From Sinorhizobium medicae (GTDB lineage: Bacteria > Pseudomonadota > Alphaproteobacteria > Rhizobiales > Rhizobiaceae): DNA of 64,000 bases. Shown one piece after another: positions 35,697-45,888 of this stretch; position 1 is the stretch's first letter; the number at the start of each line of letters is the position of its first letter. The position numbers and the translations under genes were made by a program. The stretch lies in NCBI RefSeq assembly GCF_007827695.1, contig NZ_VITA01000011.1, positions 62,001 to 126,000 of the forward strand, written 5' to 3'. The notes beneath the pieces are model-generated. The model was not told the origin of the DNA and did not search any database. It worked only from the letters and a program-made list of their open reading frames with translations.

Positions 35697-35923
35697 CAGT
35701 CGATCTCCCTCAAATTTGCTGCCCGAAGCACCATCGTCATTAACCAAAAGGCTCCCGAAAGTGCAATGCGCCTTTTCGCCTTCGGCGGCTTTCATGATAG
35801 CCTAATCTAATTCGGGGATGGAAAGACAGGCCGATTGTTAATTGTCTTCTTTTCGGATATGGACCCGCTGAGAAAATTCCCAATGCGCCTCCCAAGAGCG
35901 CCAACAACCACAGAGACAAATCC

Positions 35924-36688
35924 ATGAATCGTCGCCGCCGTATCTACGAGGGCAAGGCCAAGATCCTTTACGAGGGCCCGGAACCGGGTACGCTGATCCA
36001 GTTTTTCAAGGACGACGCCACCGCCTTCAACAAGAAGAAACATGACGTCATCGACGGCAAGGGCGTGCTCAACAACCGCATTTCCGAGTACATTTTCACC
36101 CATCTGAACAAGATCGGCATTCCGACGCATTTCATCCGCCGCCTCAACATGCGTGAGCAGTTGATCAAGGAAGTGGAGATCATCCCGCTCGAGATCGTCG
36201 TGCGCAATGTTGCTGCCGGCTCTCTCTCCAAGCGCCTTGGAATCGAGGAAGGCACAGTGCTGCCGCGCTCGATCATCGAGTTCTATTACAAGGCCGACGC
36301 GCTTGACGATCCGATGGTCTCCGAAGAGCACATCACAGCTTTCGGCTGGGCGAGCCCGCAGGAACTCGACGACATCATGGCGCTCGCCATCCGCATCAAC
36401 GATTTCCTTTCCGGCCTCTTCCTCGGCGTCGGCATCCAGCTCGTCGATTTCAAGATCGAATGCGGCCGCCTCTACGAGGGCGACATGATGCGCATCATCC
36501 TTGCCGACGAGATTTCCCCCGACAGCTGCCGTCTCTGGGACATCGAGACGAAAGAAAAGATGGACAAGGACCGCTTCCGCCGCGATATGGGCGGTCTCGT
36601 CGAAGCCTATCAGGAAGTGGCCCGCCGCCTCGGCATCATCAACGAAAACGAGCCGCCGCGCGGTTCGGGTCCGGTGCTGGTCAAGTAA
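35924..36688 (+). CDS. purC: Phosphoribosylaminoimidazole-succinocarboxamide synthase
   Basis: 254 residues. Joins CAIR and aspartate with ATP to give SAICAR. Starts [33 protein letters not shown], with [39 protein letters not shown] and the second signature [16 protein letters not shown]. The first residues [13 protein letters not shown] are usual for rhizobia. It begins the purC-purS-purQ cluster, with purS 18 nt after its stop. Confidence 0.96.
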   Translation: MNRRRRIYEGKAKILYEGPEPGTLIQFFKDDATAFNKKKHDVIDGKGVLNNRISEYIFTHLNKIGIPTHFIRRLNMREQLIKEVEIIPLEIVVRNVAAGSLSKRLGIEEGTVLPRSIIEFYYKADALDDPMVSEEHITAFGWASPQELDDIMALAIRINDFLSGLFLGVGIQLVDFKIECGRLYEGDMMRIILADEISPDSCRLWDIETKEKMDKDRFRRDMGGLVEAYQEVARRLGIINENEPPRGSGPVLVK

Positions 36689-36706
36689 TCTCGAGGGTAA
36701 GTCAAA

Positions 36707-36949
36707 GTGATCAAGGCACGCGTAACCGTGACGCTTAAGAACGGTGTTCTCGACCCGCAGGGCAAGGCGATCGAAGGCGCGCTCGGCGCCCTCGGCTTTG
36801 ACGGCATAGGCCTGGTTCGGCAAGGCAAGGTCTTTGATCTGCAGCTGGAAACAGCCGACAAGGCGCAGGCTGAGGCCGACCTCAAGGCGATGTGCGAAAA
36901 GCTGCTCGCCAATACTGTTATCGAAAATTACAGCATTTCCCTCGCCTGA
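36707..36949 (+). CDS. purS: FGAM synthetase small subunit PurS
   Basis: 80 residues, GTG start. PurS bridges PurQ and PurL in the three-part FGAM synthetase and is needed for ammonia channelling. The sequence [29 protein letters not shown] at the start is diagnostic. It is 18 nt after purC and 80 nt before purQ. Confidence 0.95.
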   Translation: MIKARVTVTLKNGVLDPQGKAIEGALGALGFDGIGLVRQGKVFDLQLETADKAQAEADLKAMCEKLLANTVIENYSISLA

Positions 36950-37029
36950 CGGCGGGGGCGCCATTGCACTGCGTTGAAACGGCCCCGGAAGTCCTTATAT
37001 GCCGGGGGCAAAGGCAAGATAGGTACGTC

Positions 37030-37701
37030 ATGAAATCCGCCGTCGTTCAGCTTCCAGGTCTCAATCGCGACCGCGACATGATCGCTGCCCTGACCAAGAT
37101 CTCCGGCAGCGCGCCAGTCACCGTCTGGCAGACCGAGACCGAGATCCCGGACGTTGATCTGATCGTCATCCCCGGCGGCTTTTCCTATGGCGATTATCTG
37201 CGCTGCGGCGCGATCGCGGCACGCATGCCCGTGATGCAGGCGATCAAGGCCCGGGCGGAACAAGGTGTCCGCGTCCTCGGCGTCTGCAACGGCTTCCAGA
37301 TCCTGGTCGAAGCAGGCCTCCTGCCCGGCGCGCTGATGCGCAACGCCTCGCTGAAATTCGTCTGCCGAGAGGTGAAGCTGGAAGTCGTCAACTCGGACAC
37401 GGCGTTTACCCGCGCCTACGCCAAAGGCCAGGTGATCCGCAGCCCCGTTGCCCACCACGATGGCAACTATTTCGCCGATGCGGAAACGTTGAAGGCGGTA
37501 GAAGGCAATGGCCAGGTCGTGTTTCGCTATGCCGAAGGAACCAATCCCAACGGCTCCGTCAACGACATTGCAGGCATCATAAACGCGAAGGGCAACGTGC
37601 TCGGAATGATGCCGCATCCGGAGAACCTGATCGAGTCAGCGCATGGCGGCGCCGACGGCCGGGGACTGTTCGCCTCCGCGCTCGACGTCATCGCTGCCTG
37701 A
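37030..37701 (+). CDS. purQ: FGAM synthetase glutaminase subunit PurQ
   Basis: 223 residues. Class I glutamine amidotransferase that supplies ammonia to PurL. The nucleophile is C86 in GVCNGFQIL, the oxyanion strand [13 protein letters not shown] is near 49-60, and the His/Glu pair is in [11 protein letters not shown] at 37030 is used; an upstream in-frame extension overlaps purS and is not homologous. The usual neighbour purL begins 3.2 kb downstream. Confidence 0.96.
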   Translation: MKSAVVQLPGLNRDRDMIAALTKISGSAPVTVWQTETEIPDVDLIVIPGGFSYGDYLRCGAIAARMPVMQAIKARAEQGVRVLGVCNGFQILVEAGLLPGALMRNASLKFVCREVKLEVVNSDTAFTRAYAKGQVIRSPVAHHDGNYFADAETLKAVEGNGQVVFRYAEGTNPNGSVNDIAGIINAKGNVLGMMPHPENLIESAHGGADGRGLFASALDVIAA

Positions 37702-37826
37702 TCTTCATTCACCGCGATTCCAGACGGAACCCGCACGCACATTTCCTGAAATTGCTTGGCCTTGTCTGAAATTGCTCCAGTTGCTGCTGCAAGGCGGCAT
37801 TCGCAACGATCTCCCGCGGGACTCCT

Positions 37827-38234
37827 ATGCAATCCATCCGTTTCGGACGTTTCCTTGCTCTCGCCTGTGTTACCGCGAGCCTGACGCTCATCACCGCTTG
37901 CCAGTCGGGACGTCCCGCAGCGCCGGCCGCCAGCTCCGCCGCCCTGCCGACGATGGAGCGCGTCGCTCTCGGGGCGAACGGTTGCTGGTTCAAGTCGGGC
38001 GATGCAGCGTTCAAGGCCTATCGCCTCGCTCCGGAACTCAACTCATTCTCCGGACGTCCCCGCATCCTGATCGTCCCGCGCAACTCACCGGAATCACGGC
38101 CGCTTGCCGTGGTGGAGGCCGAGGGTCACCCCGCCAGACTGCAGGCCTTCGGCCCTCTGATGAGCGAGCCGGTAGGCACGCGCATGGCCGCCGACGTGCG
38201 CCGTTGGGCAGTGGGCGGCAAGGGCTGCAGCTGA
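37827..38234 (+). CDS. Hypothetical lipoprotein
   Basis: 135 residues. A signal peptide ends in the lipobox ITAC with the lipidated cysteine at C25, followed by a Ser/Ala/Pro-rich linker. The remaining 90 residues (beginning ERVALGANGCWFKSGDAAFKAYRLAPELNSFSG) have two cysteines that could form a disulfide. I do not recognise the family. It is the first gene of the block between purQ and purL. Confidence 0.75.
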   Translation: MQSIRFGRFLALACVTASLTLITACQSGRPAAPAASSAALPTMERVALGANGCWFKSGDAAFKAYRLAPELNSFSGRPRILIVPRNSPESRPLAVVEAEGHPARLQAFGPLMSEPVGTRMAADVRRWAVGGKGCS

Positions 38235-38333
38235 TCTGTCATCTGCGGCAACGCGACCGCCGCGTTGCCGCGCTCTGCCTCCCGTCACTCCCGTTCTGTG
38301 GCAGGAGTGAGGAAGGAAGCATTGCCTCACACC

Positions 38334-38576
38334 CTACCGCCAGAACGGGACCGCAGACTCGCGCCGCGCCTGGGATTCGCTCACACCTATGTCGTCGAGC
38401 AGATGTGTGCTCAGTTCATCAAGCGCCAGACGGCTGCGCCGTTTGGCAGCCAAGGCGCAGTAAAACTGCCAGAGCCGTGAAAACAGGTTTCCCGCATTCC
38501 TAACCGGATCAATGTCGAAGTGAACCGGCGGCGGCGGCAGCCGCTTCAGAGGTCGAATTGTATCAATTGCACCCAT
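38334..38576 (-). CDS. DUF1127 small protein
   Basis: 80 residues. The last 45 residues are the DUF1127 motif (LWQFYCALAAKRRSRLALDELSTHLLDDIGVSESQARRESAVPFWR), a short Arg-rich domain linked in other alphaproteobacteria to RNA metabolism and phosphate or stress responses. The N-terminal 35 residues are a proline-rich extension. It is transcribed divergently from the MocR regulator with an 80-nt gap holding repeated operator-like sites, so the regulator may control it. Confidence 0.82.
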   Translation of the reverse strand: MGAIDTIRPLKRLPPPPVHFDIDPVRNAGNLFSRLWQFYCALAAKRRSRLALDELSTHLLDDIGVSESQARRESAVPFWR

Positions 38577-38612
38577 TGTACCACCAATGTCCTCATTGCA
38601 CTCCTACGACAG

Positions 38613-38654
38613 AGATAATTGACAGCGTTTGGCGCGCAATATAGATAATTGTCA
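38613..38654 (+). promoter_or_regulatory. Direct-repeat operator candidate of the MocR regulator
   Basis: AGATAATTGACA (38613-38624) and AGATAATTGTCA (38643-38654) match in 11 of 12 positions and are 30 bp apart, about three helical turns, so both face the same side of DNA. MocR-type regulators commonly bind such direct repeats. Confidence 0.55.
38619..38647 (+). promoter_or_regulatory. Predicted promoter of the MocR gene, nearly leaderless transcript
   Basis: TTGACA (38619-38624), 17-nt spacer, TAGATA (38642-38647). The first operator repeat covers the -35 and the second covers the -10. The start would be near 38654, only about 3 nt before the ATG at 38657, and no ribosome-binding site is present. 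Confidence 0.6.
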
Positions 38655-38656
38655 CT

Positions 38657-40075
38657 ATGACAACTTGGCTGCCAGACATCGAACAGGGCCACGGCCCGCT
38701 TTACGCGCGCATCGCCGACCAGATTGAAGAGGCGATAGGCAACGGCACCCTGCCCGTCGGCACGAAGTTGCCGCCCCAACGCAATCTTGCATTCGATGTC
38801 GGCGTGACGATCGGCACGATCGGACGCGCCTATGGGATTGTCCGCGAGCGAGGCCTGGTCAGCGGCGAGGTCGGGCGCGGTACCTACGTTCTCGACCACC
38901 CGGAGAGCCGGCCGCCGGAACAGTCGGACCCGCTGACGACGTCGCTGTCAGGGACGCGCCCGCTCATCGCCCCTGCCGGAAAGCTCCGCTTCGACAGCAC
39001 GGCCGCGCCCGACATAGGACAGGGTGACATTCTGGCTAGATTGCTCAGCGAGATCAGCCGCGAGCATCATCGGGACATTGCGAGCTATGCCCGCAATTTT
39101 CCAGAGCATTGGTTCGAGGCAGGGTCTCAATGGCTCGCACGGGAGAGCTTCCGCCCGGCGCCGGAAACGGTGGTTCCGACGCTCGGCGCCCACGCCGCAG
39201 TCGTCGCGGTAATCTCCGCCGTCACCTCGCCTGGCGATCGCATTGCCTTCGAGACTCTGACCTACTCCCAGATCAGCCGCAGCGCAGGCCTCATCGGCCG
39301 GCGGATCGCACTGGTCGAGAGCGACGAGTTCGGAATGCGGCCGGAAGACTTCGAGCGCGTCTGCGCACAACAGCACCCGAAACTCGCCTTTCTCATGCCC
39401 GGCGCCCAGAATCCGACCGTCGCCGTCATGCCCCTCGACCGGCGCCGGGCGATTGCCGATATAGCGCGCAAGTACGGCGTCTGGCTGATCGAGGACAACC
39501 TCTACGGCTCGATGACCGGAGACCCGCTTCCGCTGCTCGTGGAGCTTGCGCCCGAGCGGACTTTTCTTGTCGGCGGGCTCTCGAAGTCCGTTGCAGCCGG
39601 CGTACGCGGCGGCTGGGTCGCTTGCCCGCCGCATTTCAGTCAACGTATTCGCGTGGCCCATAAGATGGTGAGCGGCGGCCTGCCTTTCATTCTCGCAGAA
39701 CTATGCGCCCGCCTGGTCCTCTCGGGATCCGCATCCGTATTGCGTAATCGCGGCGTGGAGGAAATCGGTGCGCGCGTAGCGTTGGCTCGCGAAATCTTTT
39801 CCGGGTTCGAGTTCAACTCGCATTCCAAGATCCCGTTTTTCTGGCTGAAACTGCCCGAGCCGTGGCTTTCCGGAACATTCAAGCAGGCCGCTCTTCAGGA
39901 AGGCGTGCTCATCGACGACGAGGACGAGTTCAAGGCCGGACGTTCCGACCGGGTTTTCCATCGCATCCGCGTCGGCTTCTCCTCTCCCGTCGACCGATCG
40001 GAGGTGAAGCGAGGCTTCGACGTTCTGCGGCGTCTGCTCGACAGTGGACGCGTCGGATACGACAGTTTCGATTGA
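38657..40075 (+). CDS. MocR-type regulator (GntR DNA-binding domain plus PLP aminotransferase fold)
   Basis: 472 residues. Residues 10-80 are a GntR winged helix (GPLYARIADQIEEAIGNGTLPVGTKLPPQRNLAFDVGVTIGTI, then GLVSGEVGRGTYVL). Residues 105-470 form a type I aminotransferase fold with the PLP lysine K310 in VGGLSKSVAAG and the cofactor motif PTVAVMPLDRRRAI. Such proteins usually sense amino acids, GABA or PLP and are rarely true enzymes. The family start MTTWLPDIEQGHGPLY agrees with the ATG at 38657. Likely autoregulated through the repeats overlapping its promoter. Confidence 0.92.
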   Translation: MTTWLPDIEQGHGPLYARIADQIEEAIGNGTLPVGTKLPPQRNLAFDVGVTIGTIGRAYGIVRERGLVSGEVGRGTYVLDHPESRPPEQSDPLTTSLSGTRPLIAPAGKLRFDSTAAPDIGQGDILARLLSEISREHHRDIASYARNFPEHWFEAGSQWLARESFRPAPETVVPTLGAHAAVVAVISAVTSPGDRIAFETLTYSQISRSAGLIGRRIALVESDEFGMRPEDFERVCAQQHPKLAFLMPGAQNPTVAVMPLDRRRAIADIARKYGVWLIEDNLYGSMTGDPLPLLVELAPERTFLVGGLSKSVAAGVRGGWVACPPHFSQRIRVAHKMVSGGLPFILAELCARLVLSGSASVLRNRGVEEIGARVALAREIFSGFEFNSHSKIPFFWLKLPEPWLSGTFKQAALQEGVLIDDEDEFKAGRSDRVFHRIRVGFSSPVDRSEVKRGFDVLRRLLDSGRVGYDSFD

Positions 40076-40170
40076 CGGTCCATTCTCGAATGGTGACTTT
40101 CGCGCAAGCCTCGGCAATCTATCCACGCTTTTGATACCGCGTTGATTGATTCGCACTGGAAGGTTTCAGC

Positions 40171-40758
40171 ATGAGAGATTTTCGCTCGTTTGCAGGTCGG
40201 GGCAGAAAGGCCTTCGTTGTCGCTCTGGTCTTGTCAAGCGCTTCGATGGCCGGCATTACGCAAGCGAGTGCTGCAGAGATCTTCGATGAGCTCCGGTTCG
40301 GCGCTACGGCCTCGATCAGTGACGGCTCAAATCAGGAGAATGGCGCCTTTCCCTCCCTCACAGTTTTTTTTGACCCGCTCGGCGCCGACAGCGCGAACGG
40401 CTTGGTGGAAAAAATCCTGCGGCCCCGGTTCCATGCCGGCGCGTCCGTTGCGACGTCGTCAACCGGAGTGAGCGAGATCTACAGCGGCCTCAGTTGGACC
40501 GCCGACGTCACCGAGCGGTTCTTCGTCGAGATCGGCGCCGGCGCTACCGTTCATGACGGCAATCTCAACGATGATGGATCCGAAGGTCCAAAACTCGGCT
40601 GTCGCCTGTTGTTTCGCGAATATGCAGCCGCGGGCTACCGGTTCGACGACCACTGGAACCTCTCGGCCACAGTCGAACATGCATCCAATGCCAACCTTTG
40701 CGACGGCCCGAACGACGGCCTGACGCGTGCGGGGCTGATGCTCGGATACGAGTTCTAG
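40171..40758 (+). CDS. pagL: PagL-like lipid A 3-O-deacylase (acyloxyacyl hydrolase)
   Basis: 195 residues with a signal peptide (cleavage near residue 35, ASAAE) and a C-terminal aromatic residue typical of outer-membrane beta barrels (LGYEF). The catalytic His-x-Ser is H170/S172 in VEHASNANL, the PagL active-site pattern. PagL removes the 3-O acyl chain of lipid A at the outer membrane, and such lipid A is known in Rhizobium etli. The gene name is by motif and topology, not full alignment. The MocR gene ends 95 nt upstream. Confidence 0.82.
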   Translation: MRDFRSFAGRGRKAFVVALVLSSASMAGITQASAAEIFDELRFGATASISDGSNQENGAFPSLTVFFDPLGADSANGLVEKILRPRFHAGASVATSSTGVSEIYSGLSWTADVTERFFVEIGAGATVHDGNLNDDGSEGPKLGCRLLFREYAAAGYRFDDHWNLSATVEHASNANLCDGPNDGLTRAGLMLGYEF

Positions 40759-40928
40759 AGGGATCGATTCGACCTGAAAACATCGTCCGATAGAACGCCT
40801 TTCCGTGATACAAATCTGCGCCGACGCCCTGTTGATCGCCCGTATTTTTCTGTCGCACCATGCCGCGGCATAGGCTAAAGAAGCCGCAAAGTGCCCTATA
40901 GCGCCGCGCGAAGGATTGACGGTCGACG

Positions 40929-43160
<2,232 letters not shown>

Positions 43161-43284
43161 TCCGCCGACCGGGCGGACGGCGGAAACAGCATTTGCGTTC
43201 GGCCCCTGAATCGTGTTTCCCTTGGGACCATAGCGAGCGGCAGCAATGTTGCCGCCCCAAAAATGACAAGGGAGTTGGCGTATC

Positions 43285-43518
43285 ATGCCCATGGCACCAG
43301 GCGATATCGAAGACATGATCAAAGCCGGGATTCCGGGTGCGAAGGTCACGATCCGCGATCTGGCCGGTGACGGCGACCACTATGCCGCCGAAGTCGTGGC
43401 CGAAGCGTTTCGCGGCAAGACGCGCGTGCAGCAGCACCAGATGGTTTACAATGCTCTGAAGGGCAATATGGGCGGCATTCTTCATGCACTTGCCCTGCAG
43501 ACCAGCGCGCCGGAGTAG
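43285..43518 (+). CDS. bolA: BolA-family protein
   Basis: 77 residues, with the class II-like BolA fold: MIKAGIPGAKVTIRDLAGDGDHYAAEVVAEAF, then KTRVQQHQMVYNALKGNMGGILHALALQT. The histidine of the RVQQHQ segment is the conserved ligand by which BolA and a CGFS glutaredoxin hold a [2Fe-2S] cluster. Such a glutaredoxin (grxD) lies 400 nt downstream. The next small gene begins 5 nt after the stop. Confidence 0.93.
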   Translation: MPMAPGDIEDMIKAGIPGAKVTIRDLAGDGDHYAAEVVAEAFRGKTRVQQHQMVYNALKGNMGGILHALALQTSAPE

Positions 43519-43523
43519 CCGGA

Positions 43524-43766
43524 ATGGCCAACCTGGTCAAGGAGCTCGTGAGCGGGGTCGTTGACAGCGCACTGAAAGAGATACTCAAGAAAACGAGAAC
43601 GACCGCGACCAAGCGGACCAGACGGCGAAACAGAAAAACCGCATCCGACGGCGGCATACTGGCGGATATCGTTGAGGTGGCTTTCCGTAAGCCGGCAAAA
43701 AAGCAGGTGAGCCGTCGCCGGACCGCGGCCTCCCGGAATAAACTGCGCCGCCGCGCAAAGTCGTAA
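43524..43766 (+). CDS. Hypothetical small, highly basic protein
   Basis: 80 residues. Not recognised. The first 25 residues could form an amphipathic helix (ANLVKELVSGVVDSALKEILKK). Two Arg/Lys-rich clusters follow (TKRTRRRNRKT and KKQVSRRRTAASRNKLRRRAKS), flanking a short hydrophobic segment ILADIVEVAF. It looks nucleic-acid- or acidic-surface-binding. GGAG lies 8 nt upstream, and it is 5 nt from bolA, so it probably shares that transcript. Confidence 0.6.
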   Translation: MANLVKELVSGVVDSALKEILKKTRTTATKRTRRRNRKTASDGGILADIVEVAFRKPAKKQVSRRRTAASRNKLRRRAKS

Positions 43767-43928
43767 TCGCGTTCAGCTTCCTCATTCCGCTGCTAGAGTG
43801 GTGCGGAAGCCGAACTTTGAGGGCCCATCAATAATTTTGTGATTGGGTGGTGAAAACCACGCGCATGCGTGCTATCTAGACCCCGATCGACATCCGGTCC
43901 TTGAAACCGGTGCAGGAAGGAAGACGAG

Positions 43929-44264
43929 ATGAGCGGAATCAACGATTTCATCGACGCCGAAGTCAAGACGAACGACGTCGTTCTTTTCATGAAGGGAACG
44001 CCCCAGTTTCCGCAGTGCGGCTTCTCCGGCCAAGTGGTGCAGATCCTGGATTATGTCGGCGTCGACTACAAGGGCATCAACGTGCTCGCCGATGCGGATC
44101 TGCGCCAGGGCATTAAGGATTATTCCAGCTGGCCGACCATTCCGCAGCTTTATGTGAAGGGCGAATTCGTCGGCGGCTGCGACATCGTGCGGGAAATGTT
44201 CCAGGCGGGAGAGCTTCAGTCGCTTCTTCAGGGACAGGGCATCTCCGTCAAGGGTGCCGCGTAG
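43929..44264 (+). CDS. grxD: Monothiol CGFS glutaredoxin
   Basis: 111 residues. Grx4-type glutaredoxins carry and transfer [2Fe-2S] clusters with glutathione and BolA, rather than reducing disulfides. The active site is CGFS (C30-S33) in [13 protein letters not shown]; the glutathione-binding [20 protein letters not shown] segment is intact. AGGAAGGAAGA precedes the ATG. It follows bolA and the small basic protein on the same strand. Confidence 0.96.
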   Translation: MSGINDFIDAEVKTNDVVLFMKGTPQFPQCGFSGQVVQILDYVGVDYKGINVLADADLRQGIKDYSSWPTIPQLYVKGEFVGGCDIVREMFQAGELQSLLQGQGISVKGAA

Positions 44265-44306
44265 CAACGCTCCAACACCTCCGAACCGCATCTTTGCGTT
44301 TATCGG

Positions 44307-44330
44307 AAAAGGCGGGTAACCGCCTTTTTT
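44307..44330 (+). terminator. grxD: Intrinsic terminator of grxD
   Basis: AAAAGGCGG, loop GTAA, CCGCCTTTTTT: a 7-bp GC-rich stem (extended by A-T pairs) with a T-run, 42 nt after the grxD stop. Confidence 0.85.
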
Positions 44331-44504
44331 GATTCCCAAGCAATATGCCGCAGCTCTAATTTTCGATGCGCTTCATGAGCGAGCGGCGATACTCCAATCA
44401 GATATGACGCGCCGTAAGCATCGGCGTGCCTGCTTTTTTCGGGCATCTTCTTCGATCTCCGCCGAATAGCGTACTGCGTCCATTTCGATCCAACACAACA
44501 AAAG

Positions 44505-44518
44505 ACTGAATATTCAGT
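44505..44518. promoter_or_regulatory. 14-bp perfect palindrome, candidate efflux operator
   Basis: ACTGAATATTCAGT lies 90 nt before the first of two tandem Bcr/CflA transporter genes. TetR-family repressors of efflux pumps often use palindromes of this size. No regulator gene is adjacent. Confidence 0.45.
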
Positions 44519-44607
44519 GAACTCGATCATTGCGAAACGTGCCACGCACTGGCTCAGCGCGGCAAAGAACCGGCTGCGGGCAAGCTGCAGCCGGCAGGAT
44601 GTATGAA

Positions 44608-45846
44608 ATGACAAGGCCACTAGATCAAACTGCCACCCTCTCCGGATTGACCAAGGTTCAGTTCATTGCTCTCATGGCAATGCTTATGTCGATCAACGCG
44701 ATCTCGATCGACATCATGTTGCCGGGGCTGCAGGAAATCGGCGCGAGCCTCGGTGTGGCCGATGAGAACCACCGGCAATACGTCATAACCGCCTACCTGC
44801 TCGGCATGGGATTTGCGCAGCTGTTCTTTGGCCCGCTATCCGATCGTTTCGGGCGAAAGGCACCCTTGTTGGGAGGCCTGGCGCTTTACGGCGTCTGCGC
44901 ACTCGCGATCGTCTTCGTCCCGACATTCACGACGCTCCTGTTCCTTCGGCTCGTACAGGGCGTAGGCGCGGCGGCAACCCGCGTCATCACTGTCTCAATA
45001 GTGCGCGATGTCTATGGCGGGCGGCAAATGGCAGAGATCATGTCGCTGGTCATGATGGTGTTCATGATCGTCCCGGTCATTGCACCGAGTATCGGGCAAT
45101 TGATCATGCTGTTTTCCGAATGGCACATGATCTTCGTCGTAATCGGATTGTTTGCGGTCGCCGTCGCGCTTCCCGTATCGCTGCGGCTTCGTGAAACCCT
45201 GGCCCCCGAGAACCGGCGCGCCTTCACGGCGTCATCCGTGATCGCCGGCTTCCGCATCGTCCTGACGAACCGGCTGGCGCTCTTCTACACCCTGGCAACC
45301 TCGGCGCTTCTCGGCGGCCTGTTCGGCTTTATCAACTCTGCGCAGCAGATTCTCGTCGGAGTCTATGGTCTCGGCGTCTGGTTTCCGGCTGTTTTCGCCG
45401 CTTTCGCCGGCATGATGGCGGTCGCCTCCTTCACCAATTCGCGCCTCGTGCGGACGTTCGGCATGCGGGCATTGTCGCATGCCGCACTTCTCGGCTTCAC
45501 GCTGGCGAGTTTCATCTGGATGTCGGCTTCCCTGATCGGGCCGCTGCCTCTGCCGCTCTTCATGCTTCTCCATGCCGCCACCATGTTTCAGTTCGGGCTG
45601 ATAGCCGCAAACTTCAACGCCATGGCGATGGAGCCGCTCGGTCACGTGGCTGGCACCGCCTCCTCTGTTCTTGGTTTCACGCAGACGATCGGCGGCGGCA
45701 TCATCGGTGCGTTCATCGGCCAAGCCTTCGACAATAGCGTCACGCCCCTTGCGATCGGCTTCTTTACAGTGGCCGTCGTCGCCCTGGCCTGTGTGCTGAT
45801 CGCAGAGGGCGGAAAGCTATTCAAACCGCACAATCCGGCGGGTTAG
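44608..45846 (+). CDS. Bcr/CflA-family MFS drug efflux transporter (first copy)
   Basis: 412 residues with 12 predicted membrane helices. MFS drug/H+ antiporter signature AQLFFGPLSDRFGRK is in the loop 2-3 region, and LRLVQGVGAAATRVITVSIVRDVYGGRQMAEIMSLVMMVFMIVPVIAPSIGQ in helices 4-5 is characteristic of Bcr/CflA. Substrates of the family include bicyclomycin and chloramphenicol; the real one here is unknown. ATG at 44608 is used because AGGAT is 8 nt upstream. A second copy follows at 45889. Confidence 0.88.
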   Translation: MTRPLDQTATLSGLTKVQFIALMAMLMSINAISIDIMLPGLQEIGASLGVADENHRQYVITAYLLGMGFAQLFFGPLSDRFGRKAPLLGGLALYGVCALAIVFVPTFTTLLFLRLVQGVGAAATRVITVSIVRDVYGGRQMAEIMSLVMMVFMIVPVIAPSIGQLIMLFSEWHMIFVVIGLFAVAVALPVSLRLRETLAPENRRAFTASSVIAGFRIVLTNRLALFYTLATSALLGGLFGFINSAQQILVGVYGLGVWFPAVFAAFAGMMAVASFTNSRLVRTFGMRALSHAALLGFTLASFIWMSASLIGPLPLPLFMLLHAATMFQFGLIAANFNAMAMEPLGHVAGTASSVLGFTQTIGGGIIGAFIGQAFDNSVTPLAIGFFTVAVVALACVLIAEGGKLFKPHNPAG

Positions 45847-45888
45847 CCGGATTCCCCAGTTTTCCCCATCCATTTCGGAATTTCAGAC

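Larger units (their letters stand above)
44265..44607. other. 343-nt gap between grxD and the first Bcr/CflA gene
   Basis: Holds the grxD terminator (44307-44330) and a 14-bp perfect palindrome (44505-44518). A 106-codon frame on the minus strand (44300-44620) overlaps the next gene and shows no similarity or ribosome-binding site. I see nothing else. Confidence 0.5.

Noticed and set aside
44300-44620. 106-codon minus-strand frame upstream of the Bcr/CflA genes
   Set aside because: It overlaps the start of the first transporter gene and the grxD terminator, with no recognisable protein features.
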